64,000 nucleotides of DNA from Paraburkholderia acidisoli (GTDB lineage: Bacteria > Pseudomonadota > Gammaproteobacteria > Burkholderiales > Burkholderiaceae): the NCBI RefSeq assembly GCF_009789675.1, contig NZ_CP046914.1, forward strand, positions 62,001-126,000, written 5' to 3'. The notes below the pieces were generated by a model. The model saw nothing but the letters and a program-made list of their open reading frames with translations. It ran no database searches and had not been told where the DNA came from. Below are positions 1 through 8,725 of the stretch, piece by piece. Numbering within the stretch: the first letter of the stretch is position 1; the number at the start of each line of letters is the position of its first letter. The position numbers and the translations under genes were made by a program.

Positions 1-1
1 T

Positions 2-1888
2 TCGGTCGTTTCGGCCATGGCGCTCTCCGTGGTCGTGGCGCTCACGTTCACGCCCGCGCTCTGCGCGACGCTGCTCAAGGACGGTCACGAGAAGCCGAAG
101 GGCCGGTTCTTCAGCCGCTTCAATCACGGCTTCGACGTCTCGACCGGCAAATACCGGCGCGCCGTCGACAAGATCCTGCACCATCGTAAAGCGGCCATCG
201 TCGTGTATGCGCTGCTCGTGGTGGGCGCGGGCATTCTGTTCGTGCGTCTGCCCACCTCGTTTCTGCCGACCGAAGATCAGGGCGTGCTGATGGTGACCGT
301 CACCGCGCCCGTGGGCGCCACGCGTCAGCGCACCGAAGCCACCATGGCCAAGGTCGAGGACTATCTGCTCAAGCAGCCGGCCGTGTCCGAAGTGTTCAAC
401 GTGGCGGGCTACGCGGTGGGCAGCAACGGCCAGAACGTCGGCATGATGTGGGTGAAGCTCAAGGACTGGAGCCAGCGCACGGCCGCGAACGACACGGCGC
501 AAGGCTTCGTGACGAAGGCCTCGCGCGATCTCTCGCAGCAGATTCGCGACGCGAAGGTATTCGTGCTGCAACCGCCCACGGTGCGCGGGCTAGGCATCAG
601 CTCTGGTTTCGATATGCAACTGCTCGACGAAGGCAACCTCGGCCATGCCGCGCTTTCGGCGGCGCGCGATCAGCTCATCAAGATGGCGAATCAGAGCGGC
701 GTGGTGCGGCAGGTGCGTTTCAACGGCTTGAGCGATACGCCGCAGCTCGCGCTCAGTATCGACGACCGCAAGGCGAGCGCGATGGGCCTCTCGCCGAGCG
801 ACATCGACACGACGATCGAAGACGCGCTCGGCGGCGAATACGTGGACGAATTCCTCGACAACCAGCGCATCAAGAAAGTCTATGTGCAAGGCGACGCGCC
901 GTTCCGCATGACGCCGGAGTCGCTGGAGCAATGGTACGTGCGCAATGCGTCGGGGACGATGGTGCCGTTCTCCGCGTTCGCGACTTCGCACTGGACCTAT
1001 GGGCCGCCCGAACTCGACCGCTACAACGCCGAGTCGTCGTTCGAAATCGTGGGCGATCCCGCGCCCGGCGTGAGTTCCGGCCAGGCGATGAAGACCATGG
1101 AGCAACTCGTCGGCAAGCTGCCCAAGGGCATCAGCTATGCATGGACGGGACTCTCGTATCAGGAGCAGCTGTCGGGCGGTCAGGCGCCGTATCTCTACGC
1201 CGTTTCCGTGCTGTTCGTGTTCCTGTGTCTCGCGGCGCTGTACGAAAGCTGGTCCGTGCCGCTGGCCGTGTTGTTGATCGTGCCGCTCGGCGTGCTCGGG
1301 GCTTCGCTCGGCACCACCTTGCGCGGGCTGTCGAACGACGTGTACTTCCAGGTGGGCCTGCTCGTGACCGTGGGGTTGTCGTCGAAGAACGCGATTCTGA
1401 TCGTCGAATTCGCGACCATGCTCGAGAAGGAAGGCAAGAGCACGTTGAAGGCGATCGAGCAGGCGGTGGCATTGCGTATCCGGCCGATCATCATGACCTC
1501 GCTGGCGTTTCTGCTGGGCGTGGCGCCGCTCGTGATCGCGAGCGGGGCGGGCGCGGCGGCGCGCCAGTCGATCGGCACGGGGGTGTTCGGCGGCACGCTG
1601 GCCGGTACGCTGCTGGCGATCTTCTTCACGCCGCTCTCGTATTTCATGGTGCGCAAGCTGAGCCGCAAGGGCACCGATCCGGAAGGTCCGCGCGGCGCGC
1701 ACGGTCCCGGCGGTTCGGGCGATCCGGACGACGACCCCGACGGCGATCCGGGCGCGTCCGATACGGCGGCAACGCGCGAAGCGGAACACGCGCGGGAAGC
1801 GGAGCACGCCGAAGCGGAAACGGCGGGCAGCGAGTACGAGGCGGCGAACCGGACTGCGAATCGGACTGCAAGCGGAGGAGCGGCATGA
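2..1888 (+). CDS. RND multidrug efflux transporter permease, C-terminal part (5' end outside window)
   Basis: This is the inner-membrane proton-driven pump of a tripartite RND efflux system (HAE1/AcrB family). The frame is open from base 2, and the first readable residues match the AcrB region around TM5-TM6 (motif TPALCATLLK), so roughly the N-terminal half lies upstream of the window. The visible part holds the second periplasmic porter domain and the last membrane block. The signature GLSSKNAILIVEFA carries the conserved Lys of the proton relay. After the last membrane helix (ending near YFMVRKLSRK) there is a tail of about 70 residues rich in Gly, Asp, Glu and Ala, which AcrB-type pumps normally lack. 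The stop overlaps the next gene's start (ATGA), so the two are translationally coupled. The family is certain; substrates cannot be read from this part. Confidence 0.95.
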   Translation, partial: SVVSAMALSVVVALTFTPALCATLLKDGHEKPKGRFFSRFNHGFDVSTGKYRRAVDKILHHRKAAIVVYALLVVGAGILFVRLPTSFLPTEDQGVLMVTVTAPVGATRQRTEATMAKVEDYLLKQPAVSEVFNVAGYAVGSNGQNVGMMWVKLKDWSQRTAANDTAQGFVTKASRDLSQQIRDAKVFVLQPPTVRGLGISSGFDMQLLDEGNLGHAALSAARDQLIKMANQSGVVRQVRFNGLSDTPQLALSIDDRKASAMGLSPSDIDTTIEDALGGEYVDEFLDNQRIKKVYVQGDAPFRMTPESLEQWYVRNASGTMVPFSAFATSHWTYGPPELDRYNAESSFEIVGDPAPGVSSGQAMKTMEQLVGKLPKGISYAWTGLSYQEQLSGGQAPYLYAVSVLFVFLCLAALYESWSVPLAVLLIVPLGVLGASLGTTLRGLSNDVYFQVGLLVTVGLSSKNAILIVEFATMLEKEGKSTLKAIEQAVALRIRPIIMTSLAFLLGVAPLVIASGAGAAARQSIGTGVFGGTLAGTLLAIFFTPLSYFMVRKLSRKGTDPEGPRGAHGPGGSGDPDDDPDGDPGASDTAATREAEHAREAEHAEAETAGSEYEAANRTANRTASGGAA

Positions 1889-3384
1889 AGGCGATACGAA
1901 ATGGTGTGACGGCGAGCGCCGTGGCGGTGCTGTTGAGCGCGTGTATCGACCTGTCGCCGGCCTACCAGCGGCCGGCCGCGCCCGTGCCCGCTTCATGGCC
2001 CGCTTCAGGGGCCGATGCGGCCTCGGCGCCCGCGGCGTCGGCTGCCCAAACCGGCAACCTCATGGCCGCCGATATCGGCTGGCAGACATTCTTTGTCGAC
2101 GCGCGTCTGCAACGCACCATCGCGCTCGCGCTGCAAAACAATCGCGACCTGCGCGTGGCGATCCTCGACATTGAAAAGGAGCGCGCGGAGTATCGGATCC
2201 AGCGCTCGGCGCTGTTTCCCGCCATCGATCTCGGCGCGGGCGAAGACGCGGGCCGCACGCCCACCTCGGTGCGCAGCGCGGAATCGAGCGCAGCGAGCAC
2301 GACGGCCAACGCGGCGAGCGGCGAAACCACGCATATCTACAGCGCGGATCTCGGCTTCACGTCGTACGAACTCGACCTGTTCGGCCGCGTGCGCAACCTG
2401 AGCAAGGCCGCGCTGGAAACGTGGCTCTCCACCGTCGAAACGCGGCGCAGCACGCAAATCACGCTGGTCTCGGAAGTGGCGAGCGACTGGCTCACGCTCG
2501 CCTCGGACAAGCGCCTGCTCGCGATCGCGCAGGACACGTTCACGAGCCAGCAGCGCACCTATGATCTCGTCGATCGCGAGCACACGCTGGGCGCGGCGAG
2601 CGCGCTCGATCTCGCGCAGGCGCAGGCGAGCCTGCAGGCCGCGCGCAATGCCGTGGCGCAGGCCACGACCACGGCGGCGCAGGCGCGCAATGCGCTCGAA
2701 CTCGTGGTGGGCGCGACCGTGCCCGCTGCCGATCTGCCCGACGCGCAGGTGGACCCGGTCGCGAGCATGACGAGCATTCCGGCGGGTATCCCGTCCACCG
2801 TGCTGCAACGGCGCCCCGACGTGCTGGCCGCCGAACATACGCTGAAGGCCGACAACGCGAACGTTGGCGCGGCGCGCGCGAACTTCTTCCCGACCATCAG
2901 CCTCACGGCGGCGCTCGGCTTCGAAAGTCCGGCGCTCGCGCAACTGTTCACGGGCGGCAATCGCAGTTGGTCGTTCGAGCCGAACGCAACGTTGCCGATC
3001 TTCGACGCGGGCGCCAATCGCGCGACGCTCGACGCCGCCAAAGTCACCGTGAAAATCGACGTCGCGAACTACGAGAAGACGATTCAAACGGCGTTCGAGG
3101 AAGTCGCCAATGCGCTCGCGACCCGCGCGACCATCGACGAACAACTCGACGCGCAAACGCGCACCGTGCAGGCCGATCAGCACGCCTACGATCTTTCCAT
3201 GGCGATGTACAAGGCGGGCAGCGAAAGCCTGCTCGACGCGTTGACGGAGCAGCGTTTGCTCTACACCGCGCAGCAGTCGCTGGTGGCGACGCAACTCTCG
3301 GCGCAGAGCAGCCTGATCACGTTGTACGCGGCATTGGGCGGCGGCGTGGACGCCGCCACGCCGCAACAAGGCGCCGCTCAATAA
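1885..3384 (+). CDS. NodT/OprM-family outer-membrane efflux lipoprotein
   Basis: This is the outer-membrane channel (about 499 residues) that completes the tripartite pump encoded just upstream. The start ATG at 1885 overlaps the pump gene's stop by 4 bases. A lipoprotein signal is visible (VAVLLSAC, lipid-attachment Cys near residue 20), followed by the ED-P-Y-RP-like start of the mature protein (SPAYQRP). Two OEP repeats follow, with typical segments such as YELDLFGRVRN, the inter-repeat motif LQRRPDVLAAEHTLKADNA, and PIFDAGANRA. The end is Gln/Ala-rich. The length is normal for NodT-family proteins. The longer open frame that starts upstream at 448 is a shadow of the pump gene and is not part of this protein. 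Confidence 0.95.
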   Translation: MKAIRNGVTASAVAVLLSACIDLSPAYQRPAAPVPASWPASGADAASAPAASAAQTGNLMAADIGWQTFFVDARLQRTIALALQNNRDLRVAILDIEKERAEYRIQRSALFPAIDLGAGEDAGRTPTSVRSAESSAASTTANAASGETTHIYSADLGFTSYELDLFGRVRNLSKAALETWLSTVETRRSTQITLVSEVASDWLTLASDKRLLAIAQDTFTSQQRTYDLVDREHTLGAASALDLAQAQASLQAARNAVAQATTTAAQARNALELVVGATVPAADLPDAQVDPVASMTSIPAGIPSTVLQRRPDVLAAEHTLKADNANVGAARANFFPTISLTAALGFESPALAQLFTGGNRSWSFEPNATLPIFDAGANRATLDAAKVTVKIDVANYEKTIQTAFEEVANALATRATIDEQLDAQTRTVQADQHAYDLSMAMYKAGSESLLDALTEQRLLYTAQQSLVATQLSAQSSLITLYAALGGGVDAATPQQGAAQ

Positions 3385-3393
3385 GCGGCGGCT

Positions 3394-3652
3394 TGCTCCA
3401 CGTCGAACGCCGCCCCGACTGCAGCAGACGCATGGCCTGCACGTCGAGCGAACCCGCGGCGGCGGCCTGTTCGACGCGCGCGGCGTTGCGCTGCGTGACG
3501 TCGCCCATTTGCCGGATCGCGAGATTGACTTCGCCAATGCTCGCGCGCTGGTGCTTCGACATCGACGAAATTTTGCCGACGATGGACGCGAAACGCTGCA
3601 CCGCAGCCACGGCCTGATCCCTGGTCGTGCCATCGACGCGCGCCGCGACGCG
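3394..3652 (-). pseudogene. Remnant of a methyl-accepting chemotaxis protein (signalling-domain fragment)
   Basis: Read on the minus strand, this stretch encodes a degenerate piece of a chemoreceptor C-terminal coiled coil: segments such as SIVGKISSMSKHQRASI, VNLAIRQMGDVTQRNAA and RVEQAAAAGSLD match the usual order VxxI..AS.EQ..GI, VN.AI.QMD..TQQNAA, LVEE.AAAA. It has no start, no membrane segments, no receptor domain and no intact hairpin tip. It directly abuts a porin fragment on the other strand, so it looks like a leftover from a deletion. Boundaries are approximate. It might still be transcribed but cannot make a working receptor. Confidence 0.7.
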
Positions 3653-3655
3653 GGC

Positions 3656-4042
3656 TGCACGGTGGCGGCCACCAACAGCGGCGGCCCGCTCTCGAACACC
3701 AACATCGTGAGCAACGCCACGACGGCATTCGGCACGCAAAGCAGCGCGCGCGACGACGTGTTCGTGCGCGTGGGCGCGAGCTATCAACTCGCGCCGCAAT
3801 GGCGCTTCATTGCCTCGTATGCGTACGATCACGCGAACAACGTCGCGCCGGGCCGCAACGGCACGATCCAGACCGTGTACGAGATCGCCGATTACATCTT
3901 GAGCCAGCGCACCGACGTGTATGTCGAGGTGGACCACAGCCATCTCTCGGGCGCCTCGCTCAGCGATCCGAACGGGCCGCTCACGTCCGCGGGCAAGGCG
4001 AACAACTTCGGCGCGAGCCTGAGCCTGCGCACGATGTTCTAA
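3656..4042 (+). pseudogene. Remnant of a Burkholderia-type outer-membrane porin (C-terminal ~128 residues)
   Basis: The plus-strand frame ending at 4042 reads as the last strands of a general-diffusion porin: VFVRVGASYQLAPQW, ASYAYDHANN, YILSQRTDVYVEVDHSHL and the closing GASLSLRTMF with the terminal Phe used by the BAM machinery. Typical porins of this family have about 350-390 residues, and nothing upstream of 3656 in this frame resembles one; that stretch is antisense chemoreceptor code. There is no signal peptide and no plausible start. It therefore looks like a 5'-deleted porin gene that kept its terminator (4086-4128). Confidence 0.75.
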
Positions 4043-4085
4043 CCGTTTTCAACGCCGCCGCGCGGTGGCTCGGTCGTGCGAGGTG

Positions 4086-4128
4086 GCCCACGAGCCGGCA
4101 TGAAAGGCGCCGGTTCGTGGGCTTTTTT
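4086..4128 (+). terminator. Rho-independent terminator after the porin remnant
   Basis: A 14-bp stem (GCCCACGAGCCGGC at 4086-4099 against GCCGGTTCGTGGGC at 4109-4122, one G-T pair) closes a 9-base loop and is followed at once by six T (4123-4128). It is oriented to end plus-strand transcription from the porin remnant or the efflux genes, 28 bases before the convergent CAP-protein gene ends. Confidence 0.9.
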
Positions 4129-4155
4129 ACGTCGATGCGGTTCGAGCGCGCTGCG

Positions 4156-5163
4156 CTAATCCAGCGTGTCGGCGCGCGTGGCGAACAGCGTGCGCGGGTG
4201 GGGCGCGGCGGTGCTGAAGGTCCAGCTGAGATCGAAGGGCACGTTGGCCGCGCCGTATTGCTGCGTGAGCAGGCCGGTCGCGTGCGCACTGTAGCGTGTG
4301 CCCGGCAGCAGCGGTTCATAGGGCGTGCACACGGCGGTATTGCGGCCGCTTTGCGCCGGTGTGACGGGCGCGATATGGCAGCGCACCGTCTTGCCTTTGG
4401 CGTTGCGCAATTCGAACGTGAGCAGGTCCACGTGCGCGTTCGTGCCGCCGGAGAGCGTGATCGGATAGCCGAGCACCGCGCCGCGATAGCGGCCGTCCGG
4501 GCCCATCGGGTCGGGCGTTTCTTCGTCGGTCCAGGCAAGCGGCGCGTCGGTCTGGCCCGGATACGGATACGCCACCAGTTCCGACGCCGTGAGCGCGGGC
4601 GCGGGATCGGCGAAATCGAGCACGGTGATCGAGGCGTCCGCGTTCAGCGCGGCTTCGCCCGCGCGTGCCCAGTCGTACAGCATGGCGCCGCGGTGATACG
4701 GCGCGGCGAAAATTTCGTCGATAGGCAGGGCGGGCGCGCGCTGGCCGCCGTACACCGCGAAGACTTCGCTTGCGCCTGCCACGGGCGTGTGCAGCCGCAC
4801 GCGCGTGATGACGTCGCTCCCCGTGAAGCCGGGCAAGTCCGGGCGCTCGTCGTGGCCCGCGGCGCGGTTCAGTTGCAGATAGCGCGCATGCGCGGCGGCG
4901 GCCTGCGCGAGGTCGCGATCGACGGCAATGGGCGCGAGGCCCAGCTCGGCGCGGCGGGTGTTCAGCCACGCAATCGCGGGCGATCCCGCATTGCCGGTGC
5001 TCACGAGCGTTGCGCCGGTGGGCACGGGATGCAGCGTGACGACGGGTCCCGTATAGGCGGCCGCGGCCGGTGCGGGCGGTTTGCTGGCGCACGCGGCGAG
5101 CGCGGCGCAGGCGAGCGCGAGCGCGGAAACAGGCGCGGAAAAAAGCGGAATTCGCGGGAACAT
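4156..5163 (-). CDS. CAP (SCP/PR1-like) domain lipoprotein
   Basis: This is a predicted secreted lipoprotein of about 335 residues. The signal peptide ends in a lipobox (LAAC, Cys near residue 25). The region about 60-190 resembles a bacterial CAP domain: WLNTRRAELGLAPI, then AAAAHARYLQLN and a later YHRGAMLYDW, in the usual order. The C-terminal part looks like a beta-rich accessory domain (KGKTVRCHIAP, NTAVCTPYEPLLPGT). Two Cys in this part could form a disulfide. The function of such bacterial CAP lipoproteins is not established. I chose the ATG at 5163; an in-frame TTG five codons upstream (5178) is possible, and neither has a strong ribosome-binding site. It stands alone, divergent from the sugar-transport operon. 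Confidence 0.8.
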   Translation of the reverse strand: MFPRIPLFSAPVSALALACAALAACASKPPAPAAAAYTGPVVTLHPVPTGATLVSTGNAGSPAIAWLNTRRAELGLAPIAVDRDLAQAAAAHARYLQLNRAAGHDERPDLPGFTGSDVITRVRLHTPVAGASEVFAVYGGQRAPALPIDEIFAAPYHRGAMLYDWARAGEAALNADASITVLDFADPAPALTASELVAYPYPGQTDAPLAWTDEETPDPMGPDGRYRGAVLGYPITLSGGTNAHVDLLTFELRNAKGKTVRCHIAPVTPAQSGRNTAVCTPYEPLLPGTRYSAHATGLLTQQYGAANVPFDLSWTFSTAAPHPRTLFATRADTLD

Positions 5164-5362
5164 GGTCGATAACGGCAAAGGAGGCGGACATCGGCGCCTT
5201 CCTGGTTATCGACCTGCATAGGCGAAATTCAAGGGTGCGGTTGAGAGCGGCGGCCGAGGAGCCGGCGAATCTTAACGCACGCTCGCCGTGTTTTCCTTTG
5301 ATATGAGCAATGAAAGTTGTTTGCGTTGATTACATGTTGATTTGTCATAGTTAAAACATCAG

Positions 5363-5410
5363 GTTAATTAACTTTAATCGTCCGATTAAAAGATAAAGGG
5401 TTAACCCTTT
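5363..5410. promoter_or_regulatory. Cluster of three palindromes in the AT-rich region upstream of the sugar ABC operon
   Basis: Within 48 bases there are three perfect palindromes: GTTAATTAAC (5363-5372), TTTAATCG-TC-CGATTAAA (5373-5390) and AAAGGGTTAACCCTTT (5395-5410). The block sits in a strikingly AT-rich stretch (about 5290-5460) between the divergent CAP-lipoprotein and sugar-binding-protein genes, in otherwise GC-rich DNA. Palindromes of this size usually bind dimeric regulators, so these are candidate operators, possibly for the LacI-family protein encoded at 10815. No convincing -35/-10 pair could be fixed. Confidence 0.5.
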
Positions 5411-5419
5411 CTTGAATCC

Positions 5420-5456
5420 ATTCAACTTAGTTAGTAACGTTTCAACTAAATTGAAT
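5420..5456. promoter_or_regulatory. Imperfect inverted repeat with an AACGTT core, candidate LacI-type operator
   Basis: ATTCAA-C-TTAGTT (5420-5432) is the inverted complement of AACTAA-A-TTGAAT (5444-5456) with a single mismatch, around an 11-base centre containing AACGTT (5436-5441). A central CG between A- and T-rich halves, here AACGTTTCAA, resembles operators of LacI-family sugar regulators. It ends 43 bases before the start codon of the binding-protein gene, where a bound repressor would block transcription; as RNA it could also fold as a hairpin in the 5' leader. Confidence 0.5.
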
Positions 5457-5499
5457 CTCATTCTCGCAATGGACCGTGCCCACGCCCCGGAGATGGGTA

Positions 5500-6795
5500 A
5501 TGAAACGCGTCAGCTTCGCGCCGGCAGCGGTTTGCCGGCGCCTTCCCGTGTTCCTCGTGCTGTTTTCCGCTTTATTCGTTGCATCACCCGCGTTCGCGGC
5601 TAACGGCGAACTCGTCATCATCAACTGGCTTTCGGGCTCCGACGCCGAAACCATGCAGGAACTGGAAGCGGCATTTACGAAAAGCCATCCGGAAATCAGG
5701 ATTCGCGAAATCAGTCTCACGATTCAAGGCGACGCCCGTGGTGCGATTCGCGCCGCGTTATTGGGTGGAGAGAAAGCCGATCTGCTGATCAATACCTGGC
5801 CCGCGTTTCGTGCCGAACTCGCCGACGCACATTTTCTTCGTCCGCTCGACCGCGAATGGCAGGCGAATCAATGGGGCGCGAATCTGGACGATAAATGGCG
5901 GCGTCTCGGGCAATACCAGGGCGTGACGTATGGCGTGACCTATACGTTCGGCGATCGCAGCGGCATTTTTTATCGCCCGGACGTGTTGAAGAAAGCCGGG
6001 ATCGGCGGGCCGCCGAAAACCTGGGCCGAATGGCTCGGCAGCTTCGCGAAATTGCGCGCGGCGGGCGTGACGCCGGTGTCGGTCGCGGGCAAGACGTGGG
6101 CGCATGCCGATTGGTTCGAGACCCTGCTGCTGCGCGTGGGCGGCGTCGAGGCGGCCTCGCGGCTCGCGGCGCATCGCATGGCGTGGACCGACCCGGTGGT
6201 GAAAACGGCGCTGCGCCGCTACGCGGACATGCTCAGGGCCGGCTGCTGCGACCACGCCGACCGCATGCTGGCCACGGAGTGGGACAACGCCGCCGACGAC
6301 GTGCTCAAGGCGCGCACGCATGCGTACGACATGGTCGGCATGTGGGTGAACACGCGCGCGAAAAGCGAATACGGCTTGCAGGAAGGGCAGGACTACGCGC
6401 TCTTCCAGTTTCCCGCGATGGGGCTCGGTCACGACGACACCACGAGCGTCGACACCAAGGAATTCCTCGCGCTGAAGTCGGGCGCGAATCCCGCGGCGGC
6501 GGACGCGTTCCTCACCTGGGTGACGGGCGCCGAAGCCGCGAGCATCGAAGCGAGGCATGGTCTCGCGTCGCCGTCGAAGCAGGCCGACAGCGCGCAACTG
6601 AGCGCGGCGGCCACGGCTTCGTCGAATGCGGTGCGGGCGAGCAAGACCCAGTTCGTGCTCGGCGACCTGCTGCCGGGCGATCTCGTCGACGAATACCGCG
6701 TGCAACTCCAGCATTTTCTCGAAGACCCGAGCGACGCGAACATCGACAAGGTGCTCGCCGCGATCGAGCAAAAGGCGAAGGGCGCCTACCCCTGA
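5500..6795 (+). CDS. Sugar ABC transporter substrate-binding protein (family 1)
   Basis: This is a periplasmic solute-binding protein of about 431 residues that captures a carbohydrate and delivers it to the two permeases encoded next. A classical signal peptide (MKRVSF... to SPAFA/A, about 32 residues) is followed by the family-1 start ELVIINWLSGSDAETMQELEAAF. Further typical segments are YGVTYTFGDRSGIFYRPDVLKKAG, KTWAEW and KEFLALKSGANPAAADAFLTWV. I chose the ATG at 5500 because GGAG lies 8 bases upstream and the signal peptide begins there; a GTG at 5476 in the same frame is less likely. It is the first gene of a transport/hydrolase operon, just downstream of the palindrome-rich regulatory region. 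Confidence 0.92.
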   Translation: MKRVSFAPAAVCRRLPVFLVLFSALFVASPAFAANGELVIINWLSGSDAETMQELEAAFTKSHPEIRIREISLTIQGDARGAIRAALLGGEKADLLINTWPAFRAELADAHFLRPLDREWQANQWGANLDDKWRRLGQYQGVTYGVTYTFGDRSGIFYRPDVLKKAGIGGPPKTWAEWLGSFAKLRAAGVTPVSVAGKTWAHADWFETLLLRVGGVEAASRLAAHRMAWTDPVVKTALRRYADMLRAGCCDHADRMLATEWDNAADDVLKARTHAYDMVGMWVNTRAKSEYGLQEGQDYALFQFPAMGLGHDDTTSVDTKEFLALKSGANPAAADAFLTWVTGAEAASIEARHGLASPSKQADSAQLSAAATASSNAVRASKTQFVLGDLLPGDLVDEYRVQLQHFLEDPSDANIDKVLAAIEQKAKGAYP

Positions 6796-6838
6796 AACCG
6801 GCGAGTCGCGCCGCCCTGTTCGCGCACAGGAAACCGTC

Positions 6839-7903
6839 ATGCGTGCATTACCCATGGGAACGATGGCCGCAATGAACGAGTTCGAAAATCGCGCCGCGCC
6901 GCTGGCGTCGCAAGCGGGCGGTGCGCTGGCGCGCGTGGTCGAGTCGTCGGCGCGCTTGAGCGATGTCGCGGCCGCGCTGGCGTCCGATCTCGCGTCCGAT
7001 CGAGTGTCCGGGCGCGTTCAGGCGGGCGCGAAGCGCCATGGCGAAACGCGCGCCGCCTGGCTGTTGATGGCGCCCATGCTGATCCTGTTCGGCGTGGCCG
7101 TCGCGTATCCGCTGCTCGACACCATTCGCCTGAGCTTCTTCGACGTGCGCGGCCTGAGCGCGCCGCGCTACGTGGGCTTCGGCAACTACGTCGCGCTCTT
7201 CCATGACGCCAACTTCCGCCAGGCGCTGTGGACCACGCTGGTCTGGACAGTTTCGACCACGGTGTTGTCGGTGGGTATCGGCTGGGTCCTGGCGCTCGCG
7301 TGTTCGCTCGCGCCGCGCGCCACGCTGGTGCCGCGCGTGCTGATCTTCTCCGCGTACGGCATTGCCGAAACCGTCACGGGCTTCATCTGGCTCGGCATTT
7401 TCCGGCCCGACGCAGGCGGTCTGCTGAACGCGGCGCTCACGGCCGTGGGCCTCGGCCAGTTCACGCACGCGTGGCTCGGCGATCCCGCCGCGGCGCTCGG
7501 CGCGCTCGTCGTGGCCTATACGTGGGCGCAGGTGGGCCTGCCGCTGATGCTGTGCTTCGCGGCCACCCAGGCGATTCCCGCATCGATCATCGAAGCCGCG
7601 TACATGGACGGCGCGAGCGGCCTCGCGCTCGTGCGCCGCATCGTCGCGCCCTTGTCGTGGCCGGGTGTGCGCGTGGCCGTCTTCATCAATCTGCTGTCCA
7701 GCCTGCGCGCCTTCGACACCATCTTCGTGATGACGAACGGCGGCCCGGTGCGCTCGACCGAAACGCTGGGCTTCTTCATGTACCGCGAGTCGATGACGCA
7801 ATTCAAGCTCGGCTACGGCGCGGCCGCCACGCTCGTGCTGCTCGCGGCGGTGCTAATGGTCTCGATACCGCTCGTGGCCCGGCGCGGCGCGGAGGCGAAA
7901 TGA
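6839..7903 (+). CDS. Sugar ABC transporter permease (MalF/UgpA type)
   Basis: This is the first inner-membrane permease of the carbohydrate ABC importer, about 354 residues. An unusually long cytoplasmic N-terminus (about 65 residues, Ala/Ser/Asp-rich) precedes the first helix (LLMAPMLILFGVAVAYPLLDTI). The coupling-helix EAA loop that contacts the ATPase is present: EAAYMDGASGLALVRRIVAP. The start at 6839 follows AGGAAA; other in-frame ATGs lie at codons 6, 9 and 12. The stop overlaps the next permease's start (ATGA). No ATP-binding subunit gene occurs in this locus, so the pump must use one encoded elsewhere. Confidence 0.92.
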   Translation: MRALPMGTMAAMNEFENRAAPLASQAGGALARVVESSARLSDVAAALASDLASDRVSGRVQAGAKRHGETRAAWLLMAPMLILFGVAVAYPLLDTIRLSFFDVRGLSAPRYVGFGNYVALFHDANFRQALWTTLVWTVSTTVLSVGIGWVLALACSLAPRATLVPRVLIFSAYGIAETVTGFIWLGIFRPDAGGLLNAALTAVGLGQFTHAWLGDPAAALGALVVAYTWAQVGLPLMLCFAATQAIPASIIEAAYMDGASGLALVRRIVAPLSWPGVRVAVFINLLSSLRAFDTIFVMTNGGPVRSTETLGFFMYRESMTQFKLGYGAAATLVLLAAVLMVSIPLVARRGAEAK

Positions 7904-8721
7904 CGCGCGCGACCTCGACCTGGGCCACCGTATTCGTGAGCGCCGTGGCGCTCGTGTGGATCGTGCCGGTTGTCGGAATCGTGGTGACGTCGCTGCGGCC
8001 GCTGAGCGAAGCGGCGCTCGGCTGGTGGACCACGCAACCGTTCACGCTGACGCTCGACGCGTGGCGCACCGTGTGGACGCACTATCCGCTCGCGGACGCG
8101 TTCTGGACCACGCTAAAACTCGCGGGCCTCGCCACGCTCGCGACGATGCTGCTCACGCCCGCCGCCGCGTACGCGCTGCATTTTCTGCGCTTTCCGCTGC
8201 GCCGCACGATCATGGTGCTGGTGGTCAGTTCGTTCGTGCTGCCGCAGCAGGTGATCGTCATTCCCTTGTTCCGGCTCTGGCGCGAACTCGGGCTGATCGA
8301 CCACGCGCTGGCGGTGCTGATTCCCTACGTGGGTCTGTCGTTCGCGTGGTCGATCGTGGTGGCGCGCAACTATCTCGCGGCGTTCCCGCGCGAATTGATC
8401 GACGCCGCGCGGATCGACGGCTGCGGGCCGCTCGCCGTGTTCCGCCATATCGTGCTGCCCAACATGCTCGCGCCCATGAGCGCCGTGGGCATTCTGCAAT
8501 TCCTGTGGAGCTGGAACGCGCTGCTGCTGCCGCTGCTGTATCTGCGAACCCAGGTGCCGCTGCCGGTCGTGTTCGCGCGCCTCGCGGGCACCTTCGACGC
8601 CGTCTGGAACCTGCGCGCGGCGGCGGCGATCGTCACGGCCATCGTGCCGCTCGTGGTGTTCATCGTGTTTCAGCGCGAGTTCGCGGGCGGCGCGCTGAAT
8701 CGCAGCGGTATCAAGGAATGA
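7900..8721 (+). CDS. Sugar ABC transporter permease (MalG/UgpE type)
   Basis: This is the second permease of the importer, 273 residues with six predicted membrane helices. The EAA loop reads ELIDAARIDGCGPLAVFRHIVLPNMLAP, typical of the MalG branch. The start overlaps the preceding permease's stop by 4 bases, indicating coupled translation and a heterodimeric pore. The downstream hydrolase gene begins only 4 bases after the stop, so the sugar taken up is probably linked to that enzyme. Confidence 0.93.
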   Translation: MTRATSTWATVFVSAVALVWIVPVVGIVVTSLRPLSEAALGWWTTQPFTLTLDAWRTVWTHYPLADAFWTTLKLAGLATLATMLLTPAAAYALHFLRFPLRRTIMVLVVSSFVLPQQVIVIPLFRLWRELGLIDHALAVLIPYVGLSFAWSIVVARNYLAAFPRELIDAARIDGCGPLAVFRHIVLPNMLAPMSAVGILQFLWSWNALLLPLLYLRTQVPLPVVFARLAGTFDAVWNLRAAAAIVTAIVPLVVFIVFQREFAGGALNRSGIKE

Positions 8722-8725
8722 CGCC

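Noticed and set aside
448..1884. Giant fusion protein containing the OprM-like channel at its C-terminus
   Set aside because: The upstream part is a shadow of the RND gene. The lipoprotein signal starts at 1885 with ATGA coupling.
5939..5954. A CTATAC hexamer inside the binding-protein gene as another copy of the shared motif
   Set aside because: The second half-site is absent (GGCGAT) and it lies within coding sequence; the same holds for CTATAC at 7515 and 39135.
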